Program-made: the position numbers and the translations under genes
Shown here: one piece after another, positions 42,606 through 51,044 of the stretch
How the letters are laid out: each line of letters starts with the position of its first letter
How positions within the stretch are numbered: the first letter of the stretch is position 1
Assembly (NCBI GenBank): GCA_050945915.1
Contig: JBMNTV010000001.1
Span: forward strand, 1-64,000
DNA: 64,000 bases
Direction: 5' to 3'
Source of the DNA: CALNBC01 sp050945915
GTDB lineage: Bacteria; Bacillota; Clostridia; Christensenellales; CALWSW01
Notes under the pieces: generated by a model
Database searches by the model: none
The model's input: only the letters and a program-made list of their open reading frames with translations
What the model was told of the DNA's origin: nothing

Positions 42606-42692
42606 TGGTGCCGGTGGTCGGACTCGAACCGACACGGTATCGCTACCAACGGATTTTGAGTCCGTCACGTCTGCCAATTCCATCACACCGGC
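42606..42692 (-). tRNA. tRNA-Leu, anticodon CAA
   Basis: On the minus strand the 7-bp acceptor arm GCCGGTG/CACCGGC, a D-arm, an anticodon loop CTCAAAA (anticodon CAA, codon UUG), a long class II variable arm and the T-loop GGTTCGAGTCC are all visible. An A discriminator precedes an encoded CCA. Length is 87 including CCA. Confidence 0.97.
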
Positions 42693-43004
42693 ATAACCAG
42701 ACTTAAAAATAATACACCATAGGGCGGAAAAAGTAAATAGCCATTTGCGGGATGCTCCCCTCGTTCACGAACGTTACGCGTTTTGTGGATCGCCGCCCGG
42801 CTAAGCCTATGTTCACCGCCTTGAGAAATTGCGACGAAAAGACAACAGCAGGAGCCCCACCATGCCATGCGCCAGGATTCGGTCAAACCGTGTTCCATGC
42901 TAACAAACTTCCTTGAAGGTGCATATCCTGATTGAACTGACATTTTTTGTGTGAACGGAATAAATCTTCCAAAACAGGATACCATATATATTGAGGTGAT
43001 ATAC
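42693..43004. other. intergenic region between tRNA-Leu and the TspO-like gene
   Basis: This region carries the divergent promoters, including a TATTAT about 15 bp upstream of the tRNA. No reading frame with a ribosome site was seen, and no other RNA was recognised. Confidence 0.4.
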
Positions 43005-43565
43005 GTGAAAGTCACTCGAAAGGGTTTTTCCGACGAAGCCGACGCCCTTGTTCCGGCTGCGCCCGAAACGCCGGCACAAAGCAGGAAGATCGAGCTTCCC
43101 GCCTGGGCTTGGTTGGTTATTTGCGTTGCGTTTCCCCTTTTTCTGGGCGCCGTGATCGCGTTTTTGACTGGAAGCGCTTCGGTGGAGCTGCTGGGAAGAA
43201 TCAAACTGCCCCCCCTGTTCCCGCAGGATACAGTCCTCAAAGCCGCATGGCTCGCCCATTATATCCTGATGGGCATTGGGAACTATTTCGTCCTAAAGAG
43301 CGGCTGCGCACCCATACGAAAGCGCAGGGCGATGATCGCCTACGGCATACAGCTGGCCATCGGCGCGGCCTGGGCTCCCGTCTTCTTCCTTGCGGAGGCA
43401 TTTATCTTCGCTGTTGGGCTTTCGCTGCTCTTTATGGCGTCCATCGCCATCACCGTGGACTTTTTCACCCGCTGTTCCGCCGTTTCCGGGAAGCTGCTCG
43501 TCCCCTGCCTGCTCTGGTCTTCATTCCTTTCGTATTTCACAATCGGCACTGCGCTTCTGAACTGA
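43005..43565 (+). CDS. TspO/MBR-like membrane protein
   Basis: This 186-residue protein has five hydrophobic segments, the TspO layout, with conserved-looking features LPPLFP, AHYILMGIGNYFV and AWAPVFF in the expected order. It is poorer in tryptophan than typical TspO proteins, so porphyrin or tetrapyrrole binding is uncertain. The GTG at 43005 is chosen because GAGGTG lies seven bases upstream. It is monocistronic, with a strong terminator. Confidence 0.75.
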   Translation: MKVTRKGFSDEADALVPAAPETPAQSRKIELPAWAWLVICVAFPLFLGAVIAFLTGSASVELLGRIKLPPLFPQDTVLKAAWLAHYILMGIGNYFVLKSGCAPIRKRRAMIAYGIQLAIGAAWAPVFFLAEAFIFAVGLSLLFMASIAITVDFFTRCSAVSGKLLVPCLLWSSFLSYFTIGTALLN

Positions 43566-43577
43566 TAGAAAGCCCTT

Positions 43578-43605
43578 CCCCCTGCGTTGCAGGGGCTTTT
43601 TTTCG
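43578..43605 (+). terminator. intrinsic terminator after the TspO-like gene
   Basis: CCCCTGC-N3-GCAGGGG is followed by CTTTTTTT. Confidence 0.88.
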
Positions 43606-43690
43606 CTTTTTCTGGCTAAGCTTTGGGCGTTTACCCGGTTCCTTCCATCCAGATCGCATCCCTTTTGCGATTTCGCCCCCAAAAGAGTCC

Positions 43691-43718
43691 GGCCGGCGCA
43701 AATTCTGCTGCGCCGGCC
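43691..43718 (-). terminator. hairpin after spoIIID
   Basis: A perfect 10-bp GC-rich stem (GGCCGGCGCA/TGCGCCGGCC) has an eight-base loop. The minus-strand tail is only weakly T-rich (CTCTTTT), so it is a likely but not textbook terminator. Confidence 0.55.
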
Positions 43719-43751
43719 CGGTCTTTATGAATGGAAAGGATGGATTCCGCT

Positions 43752-44006
43752 TTATCTCCCTTCCGGGTGATATTTCAGAAGGGTTGCTTTCCCACCGCGG
43801 ATGTGCCTTTCGGCCTTGTTTGCGGCAAGCACTGCCCTTACCTGCTCCGCAAGCCTCGGATCCACGATCGGAAGGCGCTCCGTGGCGTCCTTATGGACGC
43901 TCGATTTGCTCACGCCGAACTTCTGCGCGGCCTGGCGCACGGTGCAGCCCGTTTCCACGATATGCGCGCCAATCGCGCGGCAGCGTTCTTTGATGTACTC
44001 CTGCAT
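43752..44006 (-). CDS. spoIIID: sporulation transcriptional regulator SpoIIID
   Basis: This 84-residue protein is highly similar to known SpoIIID (YIKERCRAIGAHIVETGCTVR, KFGVSKSSVHKD, TERLP, RHIRGGKAT). It has a helix-turn-helix that binds sigma-E- and sigma-K-controlled promoters in the mother cell. The ATG at 44006 has GGGAGG upstream. It supports that the organism forms endospores. It sits at the end of a leftward run of small genes. Confidence 0.96.
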   Translation of the reverse strand: MQEYIKERCRAIGAHIVETGCTVRQAAQKFGVSKSSVHKDATERLPIVDPRLAEQVRAVLAANKAERHIRGGKATLLKYHPEGR

Positions 44007-44073
44007 GGTCTCCCTCCCCACGTCATTTGTACATGTTTATGACGGGGATAGGCCGAGCATTACAGGAAAGGTC

Positions 44074-44679
44074 TTAATACCCGATGATGTTTGCGACGTA
44101 CATATCCGCGACGTTCATCGCCACAGCGAGCTTGCAGCGGTCAAAGGCTGCGGCCAGGGCCTGCCCACCGGCATACTGGCGGGCGGCATCGTCAAACCCG
44201 CCCATATGCCAGCGGATGGCCAACAGCTCGTCGTCCGTCAGCTCGATAAAGCGCTGGGCAAGCAGGGCGGACTTTTCGCCATGCCCCAGGGGAAGCTGGT
44301 CCTCGATGGCGTAATACTCATGTTCTTCCCACTGGCGGTCCCCCACTTTGACGTTTCTCGTGCGGATCGTATAAAAATTCGCCTTGCAAAGGTCGTGCAA
44401 CAGGGCGACAATCATCACCGAATCATCCGGAATCGCGTCGCCCAGGGGCTTGATAAAATTCCGAAGGTATCGAAGCACATAGACGGAGTGCTTCAAAAGC
44501 CCGCCCGCAATCGCGCCATGCTTCGAAGTGCTGGCGGGGGCAGTGAAGAAGTCAGTCTCTGTCGAAAGCCATTCGATCAGCTCTTCCACGCCCTCCCGGT
44601 CGGTGCCGCGGAGCTGGCTTTCAAAGACGCTGCGAAGTTCTGCGATTTCCTCTTCGGGAAGGGATGGAACAGGAACCAT
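44074..44679 (-). CDS. HD-domain hydrolase
   Basis: This 201-residue protein has an HD-type metal centre: a first His in GLLKHSVYVLRYL, the HD pair in LLHDLCKANFY, and later histidine/aspartate residues in LGHGEKSALL and MNVADMY. It is a predicted metal-dependent phosphohydrolase with unknown substrate. GGAG lies seven bases before the ATG. It is placed between spoIIID and the PH-domain gene in the same direction. Confidence 0.8.
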   Translation of the reverse strand: MVPVPSLPEEEIAELRSVFESQLRGTDREGVEELIEWLSTETDFFTAPASTSKHGAIAGGLLKHSVYVLRYLRNFIKPLGDAIPDDSVMIVALLHDLCKANFYTIRTRNVKVGDRQWEEHEYYAIEDQLPLGHGEKSALLAQRFIELTDDELLAIRWHMGGFDDAARQYAGGQALAAAFDRCKLAVAMNVADMYVANIIGY

Positions 44680-44703
44680 TGATGTACTCCAGTTTCTTCA
44701 TGA

Positions 44704-45138
44704 TCAGTCGGGGATGCCGTCTCCGTCCAAATCGACGAAGGGGGGTGAAGCCGCCGCGTAATCCCCGGCTACGCCGAACATTTCCTTGCCCAGGATGCGC
44801 TTTTCCTCTCTGCGCTGTTCGATGATCTTGCTCAGAAAACGGCGCACCTTGTCCGGCTTCTTGATGTTCTTTAACTCAAAGGTGGGCTGATTGCTGTCCG
44901 CCGTAAACAGCGTGATCGTACCCACGCCGAACAGCTTCTGCCCCAAGGTTTTAACGAGCTTGATGTCCAATATGCGATAAAGCAGGATCTCGTTGACTTC
45001 CGTCCTGAAAAAGCCCACCTTGGAGATCAGCCTGTCCTCCTCCACCGAATAGCGGGTAAAAGACAGCGGCATTCCGAGGATACGCTTTCTGTCGCTCCAG
45101 AGTTCCTGGTTTTCCGGTTCCGAAAGGTTGTGGATCAT
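44704..45138 (-). CDS. bacterial PH-domain protein with a C-terminal calcium-loop-like motif
   Basis: This 144-residue protein has most of its length (about 15-105) matching a bacterial PH domain (YSVEEDRLISKVGFFRTEVNEILL then ILDIKLVKTLGQKLFGVGTI). The extreme C-terminus reads VDLDGDGIPD, a DxDxDGxxD calcium-binding loop like those of EF-hands and thrombospondin type-3 repeats. The start overlaps the CpXC gene stop (ATGA). Function unknown. Confidence 0.78.
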   Translation of the reverse strand: MIHNLSEPENQELWSDRKRILGMPLSFTRYSVEEDRLISKVGFFRTEVNEILLYRILDIKLVKTLGQKLFGVGTITLFTADSNQPTFELKNIKKPDKVRRFLSKIIEQRREEKRILGKEMFGVAGDYAAASPPFVDLDGDGIPD

Positions 45139-45830
45139 TGCACTCCCCCCGCAGGGCGGACAGCGCCCGCCTTATCCAGTATACTGCCTTCCTTTTTCAA
45201 AAGATCCAGTGCCCAGATCATGTCCACCATGACAAAGTCATCGCCCTCTCCCCAGTCGCGGTCTCCGATCAATTCATCCAGGGCAGAATACAGCCTGGCC
45301 GGCACCGAAAGCTGATGCACCTCCTTTTCCCGGATGCCCAGCAGGACGAAACTTCCATCCTCCCCTTTGCCCTGGAAGATCAGCGTATCCGGCTTGAAGG
45401 CGGCATTGGGGGCAGACATGATGGAAATGGCGGTATAGGCTTTGAAAAGCTCCATGATCCTGTCGTCCAGCCCGAGTTCAAAGATGGTGATCTTCTCCAT
45501 CAACTCGGTATAATCGTCCACCAGGCGGCGGATTTTCGCCGAAGCGCATTCCATCAGGGTTTCCATGTCCCCCGTTGCGGGGACGGAGCGCGCCTCTGTC
45601 CTGGGCAGGAAATAGACCGCGAAACCCTTCTTTGGATCCTGATACAGACAAGGATACACCAGCCTTGTGACGACGCTGCAGCTCGGGCAGGTGGTGACGC
45701 AGATGTTCCCGGAAATCACCTGCTCCCGAAGGACGGGGTCTGTCGAAGCGTTGACGCTCGGGCAGCATTCATGCTCGTAAAGAAAGCCGCACTTGGGGCA
45801 TGTTACTCTTTCGTTCAAACGAATGGACAT
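45135..45830 (-). CDS. CpXC-domain protein
   Basis: This 231-residue protein starts with the CpXC zinc-ribbon pattern: CPKCGFLYEHECCPSVNA, then TCPSC after an intervening segment. The C-terminal half is helical and has no known motif. The family is typical of Clostridia and usually of unknown function. GGGAGGATC precedes the ATG at 45830. It overlaps the PH-domain gene by 4 bp. Confidence 0.8.
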   Translation of the reverse strand: MSIRLNERVTCPKCGFLYEHECCPSVNASTDPVLREQVISGNICVTTCPSCSVVTRLVYPCLYQDPKKGFAVYFLPRTEARSVPATGDMETLMECASAKIRRLVDDYTELMEKITIFELGLDDRIMELFKAYTAISIMSAPNAAFKPDTLIFQGKGEDGSFVLLGIREKEVHQLSVPARLYSALDELIGDRDWGEGDDFVMVDMIWALDLLKKEGSILDKAGAVRPAGGVQ

Positions 45831-45875
45831 CTTTGATCCTCCCTGAATTGGGCTGACTCCATTATACATAATAAA

Positions 45876-45897
45876 CCCGGGGATTTACAGCCCCGGG
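45876..45897 (-). terminator. possible terminator after the gene at 45951
   Basis: CCCGGGG-N8-CCCCGGG is followed on the minus strand by TTTATTA. It lies between two co-directional genes and may only attenuate. Confidence 0.5.
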
Positions 45898-45950
45898 CGC
45901 AAATGTTTCTCTATGACACGGGAATCCGCAGTCATCGGCTCCTGCGCTTC

Positions 45951-46415
45951 TTATTTCGCCGTCGCGCCAGCCAGATTCAGGATGGATCCGAATGCGCATT
46001 GGAACCAGTAGATATACTCGCTTTTGCTGGATTGATAGGTCACCTTGATGTATTCTGTGTCCGTCTTGTCGATGGTTAGCACGCCCTCCTCGCCCCCGAT
46101 GTTGGAGATGTGGATGGAACAAGTATCGGTGATCTTCGCGCCGCCCACATGATCCCGCCGACGCGCGGAGATCAGCAACGCATAAACGCGCCCAAACTCC
46201 TTCTTGGTGATCTCAGAAGTTTCACCACGGTATTCGACGAAGATTTTGCTTTTTACGCCGCCGGAAATGGCCGTCAGCTCCTTTTTGAAGCTGTTGAACC
46301 TTCCGCTCTTGGATAACGAAAAAATCATGAGAACGACGGCCAAAAGAAGAATCCCGACAGCCGACCCAATGAAGATCTTCGTACCGATCCCCGAGCTATA
46401 CCGAGATTTTGCCAT
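45951..46415 (-). CDS. uncharacterised single-pass membrane protein
   Basis: This 154-residue protein has one hydrophobic segment (about 11-33) and a predicted extracytoplasmic domain of 115 residues, containing ARRRDHVGGAKITDTCSIHISN. No family was recognised. GGAGGAG precedes the ATG. Neighbouring signal peptidase I and CpXC genes are in the same direction. Confidence 0.7.
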   Translation of the reverse strand: MAKSRYSSGIGTKIFIGSAVGILLLAVVLMIFSLSKSGRFNSFKKELTAISGGVKSKIFVEYRGETSEITKKEFGRVYALLISARRRDHVGGAKITDTCSIHISNIGGEEGVLTIDKTDTEYIKVTYQSSKSEYIYWFQCAFGSILNLAGATAK

Positions 46416-46517
46416 TTCTCCTCCAAATAAGTTTAAAAGAGCGTTTTATCAACCCGGGCTTGCCGCCAAGGCGCTGCCAGATCAGGAAGGGCGCGCCTGT
46501 GCAGATGAGGAAAAGCG

Positions 46518-47108
46518 CTAATCGGCAATGCGGCCGAAGCTCTGAAAGGGCCAGATCACGAAAACCGCCCTTCCGATGATGCGATAATACGGGACGGGAC
46601 CTTCCATTCTGCTGTCCAGGCTGACGTTTCTATTGTCCCCCATGACGAAAACGGCGTCTTCAGGAATCACGAAAGGGCCCGCGTCGCCCAGGATATAATC
46701 GTTCCAGTAAGCCGATTCGTCCAGTTCTTCGCCGTTGATATAGGTCTTTCCATCCCGGATTTCAACGGTTTCTCCGGGCAGACCGATCACCCGTTTAATG
46801 ACGGCCTTTCCATAATCCGTATAGCGGCAGATGATCACCTCTCCCCTTTTCGGTTCATTGACGAGGTAGGACAGCTTCTCGACAAACACCTGCTCGTTGG
46901 TAAAAAAATTGGGATACATCGAATCCCCGTCCACCCGGGTGTTCTGAAAAACGTATCCCCTCAACGCCATCGTAGCAATCAGCACGAAAACCAGCCAGAG
47001 CACCGTGCCGCGGTTGTAGTCCTTTTTATATGCGGGTTCTGTGTCGTTTTGTCTGTTCGCGCTCTTTCGCATGGCGCGAATCATCGCAGGGTCAGCGTAA
47101 TTCGCCAT
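46518..47108 (-). CDS. lepB: signal peptidase I
   Basis: This 196-residue type I signal peptidase has one membrane anchor (about 36-52). The catalytic serine is in GDSMYPNF, the general-base lysine in AVIKRVIGLPGE, and the family box GDNRNVSLDSR follows. It removes signal peptides from exported proteins. The second of two nearby ATGs (47108) is preferred for spacing from AAGGAAG. It overlaps the DUF951 gene by 17 bp. Confidence 0.95.
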   Translation of the reverse strand: MANYADPAMIRAMRKSANRQNDTEPAYKKDYNRGTVLWLVFVLIATMALRGYVFQNTRVDGDSMYPNFFTNEQVFVEKLSYLVNEPKRGEVIICRYTDYGKAVIKRVIGLPGETVEIRDGKTYINGEELDESAYWNDYILGDAGPFVIPEDAVFVMGDNRNVSLDSRMEGPVPYYRIIGRAVFVIWPFQSFGRIAD

Positions 47109-47316
47109 GTGCATCTTCCTTTTGATCGTCGGCCCTCGCCGTTATTTTTGCCGCACGCTTTAAAAAAAGCTCCCGGTCGAGCATCACAACCCGGCCGCAG
47201 CCAAGGCATTTGATCTTGATATCTGCCCCGGTGCGGGTAATGACCCATTCGCTGCTCCCGCAGGGATGGGGCTTTTTCATTTTGACCGTATCGCCAAGTC
47301 CAAAATGTTCAATCAT
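47092..47316 (-). CDS. DUF951 family protein
   Basis: This 74-residue protein matches the DUF951 pattern: LGDTVKMKKPHPCGS, then WVITRTGADIKIKCLGCGRVVML. It is a small zinc-ribbon-like, possibly nucleic-acid-binding protein. In Firmicutes it very commonly follows an mscS-type gene, as here. The ATG at 47316 is chosen from the family start. Confidence 0.88.
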   Translation of the reverse strand: MIEHFGLGDTVKMKKPHPCGSSEWVITRTGADIKIKCLGCGRVVMLDRELFLKRAAKITARADDQKEDAHGELR

Positions 47317-47371
47317 TGCCGATCCATCCGTGGCCGAAGCCTTCCCAAAAATGGGGCTTTGCTCCGCCCTT

Positions 47372-48334
47372 TCATGATTGTGTTTCGTTTTCCGCCGCTT
47401 TGAATCTGTCTGGGCTTTGGTGTTCGTCCACCAGCGCCACTTTCGGATAGGGGATCCTGATCCCGTGCTCGTCAAAGGCTTCCTTCACCGCAAGGCGAAT
47501 CTCCCGTTCCAATTGCCACTGTTTTGTCGGCGCAGCGCGGCAGGCGATGCGGATATTCAGCGTGCTTTCGTTAAAGGCGGAAATTCCCATCACACTGGGC
47601 TCATCCAGGGCGTGTTCCGGCATTTCCTTGGCTTTTTTGATCGCCGCTTCCCGGGCGATGTCGCACAGGCGGCGCGTGTCCTCCTCATAGGCGACGGGAA
47701 TATCCACCACCGCCATCCAGTCGCCCCTGGTGCTGTTGACCACCAGTTGGATCGCGCCGTTTGGCACGATAAACAGTTGGCCCAGGAGATTCCTGATATA
47801 CGTCACCCGCATGGCGATGGCTTCGACGATGCCTTCGACATCTCCGCCCTCTGTGCTGAGCTTCACAAAATCCCCAACGGCATACTGGTTTTCAAACACC
47901 ATAAAAAGGCCGGCGATCACGTCTTTCACCAGGTTCTGGGCGCCAAAGCCGATGGCGATACCCCCGATCCCGGCGCTTGCCAATAGCGCCGTGGCATCCC
48001 CGACTCCCAGGACGGACAACATGGCCATGATGGCGACGAAATAAATCAGATAGCGCAGGGTGGATCTGGCCAGGGTGGCGATGCTCTTGGCCCGCCGGGC
48101 TTCCTGGGTCTTGGGAGTCTTTGCGCCCTTTAATACGCCCGCCGTGTATTTCGTGATCCGCGCGATCAGAAAGCGTGCCAAAAACCAGATCAGAACGCAG
48201 ATCAAAATATCAACGAACAGCGTTGGCAGATAATCAAAAAAATCCTTTGCCAGCTGTTCGATGTATTCCCCTACGCTCTGGAGGAAGGATGACTGTTGCG
48301 CAGCAGCAGTATCGGCCATCAGCGTTTTGTTCAT
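47372..48334 (-). CDS. mscS: small-conductance mechanosensitive channel (MscS family)
   Basis: This 320-residue protein has three membrane helices. The pore helix segment LLASAGIGGIAIGFGAQNLVKD and the beta domain VGDFVKL follow. A cytoplasmic vestibule completes the MscS fold. It opens under membrane tension to release solutes on hypo-osmotic shock, complementing the betaine importer at 9-12 kb. It lies 41 bp after the alpha/beta hydrolase gene. Confidence 0.94.
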   Translation of the reverse strand: MNKTLMADTAAAQQSSFLQSVGEYIEQLAKDFFDYLPTLFVDILICVLIWFLARFLIARITKYTAGVLKGAKTPKTQEARRAKSIATLARSTLRYLIYFVAIMAMLSVLGVGDATALLASAGIGGIAIGFGAQNLVKDVIAGLFMVFENQYAVGDFVKLSTEGGDVEGIVEAIAMRVTYIRNLLGQLFIVPNGAIQLVVNSTRGDWMAVVDIPVAYEEDTRRLCDIAREAAIKKAKEMPEHALDEPSVMGISAFNESTLNIRIACRAAPTKQWQLEREIRLAVKEAFDEHGIRIPYPKVALVDEHQSPDRFKAAENETQS

Positions 48335-48375
48335 GGATAACCTTCCTTTCGCCCGGCCCGGCGTGGGAAATCACG

Positions 48376-49254
48376 TCAATCGCTTGCTTCGTCGTCGATT
48401 CCGTGTTCCAAGAAATCCAGCGCGTAATCCAGGAACCGCTCGGGCTTCTCTTCGTGGAGAACGTGGCCACAGTTGCGGATCAGCGCAAACTGGGCGCGGG
48501 GCAGGGCGATGTGGAACACCTCGGCGGAGGCGACTTCCCTCCAGCGGTCATCCACCCCCCAGACGATAAGCACGTCATGCACGATATCCCGCAAAGAAGG
48601 CATGACATCCTCCTCGTCAAACGCCCTCAAAGCGACGCGGAGCGCAGCGCTGGTGGCTTTGTCCGCATACGGTTTATAGTATTCTCTTACCATCTCCGGC
48701 GTTATGAGGGTGCGGTCAAAAAAAGCGTCCGTCAGCAGGTTGGCCACGGATTTGGGAGAGATGGTCGCCGCAGTCAACCAGCCGGTAAGCGGACTTTCCA
48801 GGGAACGGATCTGGTAGGGCATGGTTCCGGTGATCCCGCCGGGGCAAATCAGCACCAGCCTTCTTATGCGGTTTGGAAAGCGGGCAGCCATATCCAAAGC
48901 GATCATGCCACCCATGGAAAAGGCGATCACATGAGCGGTTTCGATGCCCAGCTCATCCATGAAGGCCACCAGAGTGTCCGCAAGGGCGCTGATGGCGTAA
49001 GCCGCCTCGTCCATCGACTTGTCGGAATAGCCGTGACCGGGCAGGTCCACGGCGACAACCCGATAATGGTCGGACAGGACGTCGATGACCCTGTGCCAGG
49101 TGAAAAGAGACTGACCAAGCGAGTGAATCAGAAGCAAAGCTTCGCCACTCCCCTGCTCAAGATAATGGATGTGGCGCCCATTGGCGTCAACATAGCGGCC
49201 AATGTGCTCTGAGTTCTGAAGCTGCTTGGGCTTTTGATTGATATCCGGTGTCAA
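48376..49254 (-). CDS. alpha/beta-fold hydrolase
   Basis: This 292-residue protein has the nucleophile elbow in AFSMGGM, an oxyanion region HSLGQS, and the catalytic His in NCGHVLHEEKPERF. It is similar to esterases and related hydrolases. The TTG at 49254 is chosen because AGGAGG lies six bases upstream. Longer upstream frames are not supported. Substrate unknown. Confidence 0.87.
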   Translation of the reverse strand: MTPDINQKPKQLQNSEHIGRYVDANGRHIHYLEQGSGEALLLIHSLGQSLFTWHRVIDVLSDHYRVVAVDLPGHGYSDKSMDEAAYAISALADTLVAFMDELGIETAHVIAFSMGGMIALDMAARFPNRIRRLVLICPGGITGTMPYQIRSLESPLTGWLTAATISPKSVANLLTDAFFDRTLITPEMVREYYKPYADKATSAALRVALRAFDEEDVMPSLRDIVHDVLIVWGVDDRWREVASAEVFHIALPRAQFALIRNCGHVLHEEKPERFLDYALDFLEHGIDDEASD

Positions 49255-49367
49255 GTTAAACCTCCTATACGCTCCTAATCCATCGAGCATATACGATGTA
49301 ATCATACTGCAAATTGGGTCTGTTTGCAAGATATGGGAGGCTTTCATCTTTCCGGTCGCCCGCCCGC

Positions 49368-49396
49368 TTTACAACTGTTCCAACTCGGGGTATTCT
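49368..49396 (+). promoter_or_regulatory. promoter of the HPr-like/mnmE operon
   Basis: TTTACA (49368-49373), a 17-bp spacer and TATTCT (49391-49396), followed by a GGAGG site and the ATG at 49423. Confidence 0.55.
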
Positions 49397-49422
49397 ATTA
49401 TGAAGATAACTGGAGGTAACTC

Positions 49423-49668
49423 ATGAAGATCACAAACATCATCAATCCAGGCCGCTTCTTCGAAGCCCTGAACAAGACCCGGGGTTCTGTTGAACTCGTC
49501 ACCGACGAGGGGGACAGGCTCAACCTCAAAAGCAAACTTTGCCAGTACATCGCCCTCACCCAGATGTTCACCGACGGCAAGATCGAAACCGTGGAGATCA
49601 TATTGTCGGAACCGGAAGATCTGGACATCATCGCCCCCTTCCTGAAGGTGGAGCGACCATCGGAATAA
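49423..49668 (+). CDS. small conserved HPr-like protein
   Basis: This 81-residue protein has GSVELVTDEGDRLNLKSKLCQYIALTQMF, which has the spacing of an HPr beta-sheet/helix core but lacks the phosphorylatable histidine. It is likely a regulatory or structural relative of HPr rather than a PTS phosphocarrier. It is followed 14 bp later by mnmE, with which it should be co-transcribed. Confidence 0.65.
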   Translation: MKITNIINPGRFFEALNKTRGSVELVTDEGDRLNLKSKLCQYIALTQMFTDGKIETVEIILSEPEDLDIIAPFLKVERPSE

Positions 49669-49682
49669 GCGGAAAGGACGCC

Positions 49683-51032
49683 ATGAATGACACCATCTAT
49701 GCCCTTGCCACCCCACTGGGGAACGGCGTTGCCGTCATTCGAATCAGCGGACCGAAGGCTGAACGCGCGGTCTGTTCCCTGTTTTCCAAAAAGTCCGGAT
49801 TTGAGAGCCATAAGCTCTACCACGGCCTCATCAAAGATGGGGATCAGCCTGTGGACGACGCGATGGCCGTCATCATGCGGGCCCCCAGGAGCTATACGGG
49901 AGAGGATACCGCGGAACTGCACATCCACGGTTCCCCTGCCATCGCGAAAAAGGTGCTGGAGCTTTTGTCCCGCCTGGGCCTTCGCCTGGCGGAACCCGGG
50001 GAGTTTACCCGCCGCGCCTTTGAAAACGGCAAGCTGGACCTTTCCCAGGCCGAGGCGGTGATGGACCTTGTGTGCGCCGCCGCCGAATCCCAGGCAAGAG
50101 CGGCGCTGGACCAGCTGCGGGGCAGCCTGGTCGGCCCAATCACCAGCCTTCAGGACAGCTTGACGGACGCCATCGCCCGGGCGGAAGCGGGGATCGATTA
50201 CCCCGAGGAGGACTGGGAGGGCGAGATCGCCGACGAACTGATCCCCTCCCTTTCCGAGGCCAAGGACAGGCTTCGGAAGATGGCAGAAGGCGGCATTCAG
50301 GGCCGCATCATCCGGGACGGGTTGAAGGTCGCCCTGTGCGGACGGCCCAATGTGGGCAAATCCACCCTGCTCAACGCCCTGTTGGGCGAAAACCGGGCGA
50401 TCGTCACCGACCTTCCCGGAACGACGAGGGACATCATCGAGGAGCGCGTGGACTGGATGGGCCTGCCAGTGCGGCTAATCGACACCGCCGGGTTGCGAAG
50501 CGCCGCGGACGAGGCGGAAAAGATCGGCATCGAGCGGGCGCGCACCGCCATGCAGGAAGCGGATCTTGCCCTCCTCCTTTTTGACGGCGCGCACCCCTTC
50601 ACCGAAGAGGACGGGCAGATCGCCGAAGAAGCGAAGGGCCTTCCCGCCCTGGCCGTCGTCACCAAGGGGGATCTTCCCCAGGTCGTTACGGCAGCGGAGA
50701 TCGCTCAACGGACGGGACTTGAGACGGTTTCTGTTTCCGCCCTTTCGCCGGACGGTTTGGACGCGTTGAAAACGGCGGTTTACGCCTTCTTCGAATCCCG
50801 CTCCCCCGCGGAAAAACCCGATGCCCTGGTCACCAACCGCCGCCACCTGGACGCCATCCTCACTGCGCTGGACTCCGTTGAAAGCGCGATCACCGCCCTT
50901 GATAAACAGGATCTCGACTGCGCCACCATCGACCTTCGCAGGGCCTGGCACGCGCTGGGAGAGATCAGCGGCCTTACGGTGGACGAAGCCATCGTCGACC
51001 GCATATTCGAAAAATTCTGCCTTGGGAAATAA
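49683..51032 (+). CDS. mnmE: tRNA modification GTPase MnmE
   Basis: This 449-residue protein has an N-terminal tetrahydrofolate-binding domain (about 1-118) and a helical domain. The inserted G domain has G1 GRPNVGKST, G2 GTTRD, G3 DTAG and G4 TKGD. The C-terminal FCLGK closes the protein, containing the conserved cysteine. With MnmG it modifies wobble uridine 34 in tRNAs. GGAAAGG precedes the ATG. It follows the HPr-like gene instead of the more usual membrane-insertase/Jag context. Confidence 0.96.
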   Translation: MNDTIYALATPLGNGVAVIRISGPKAERAVCSLFSKKSGFESHKLYHGLIKDGDQPVDDAMAVIMRAPRSYTGEDTAELHIHGSPAIAKKVLELLSRLGLRLAEPGEFTRRAFENGKLDLSQAEAVMDLVCAAAESQARAALDQLRGSLVGPITSLQDSLTDAIARAEAGIDYPEEDWEGEIADELIPSLSEAKDRLRKMAEGGIQGRIIRDGLKVALCGRPNVGKSTLLNALLGENRAIVTDLPGTTRDIIEERVDWMGLPVRLIDTAGLRSAADEAEKIGIERARTAMQEADLALLLFDGAHPFTEEDGQIAEEAKGLPALAVVTKGDLPQVVTAAEIAQRTGLETVSVSALSPDGLDALKTAVYAFFESRSPAEKPDALVTNRRHLDAILTALDSVESAITALDKQDLDCATIDLRRAWHALGEISGLTVDEAIVDRIFEKFCLGK

Positions 51033-51044
51033 ACGGAGAAACCT

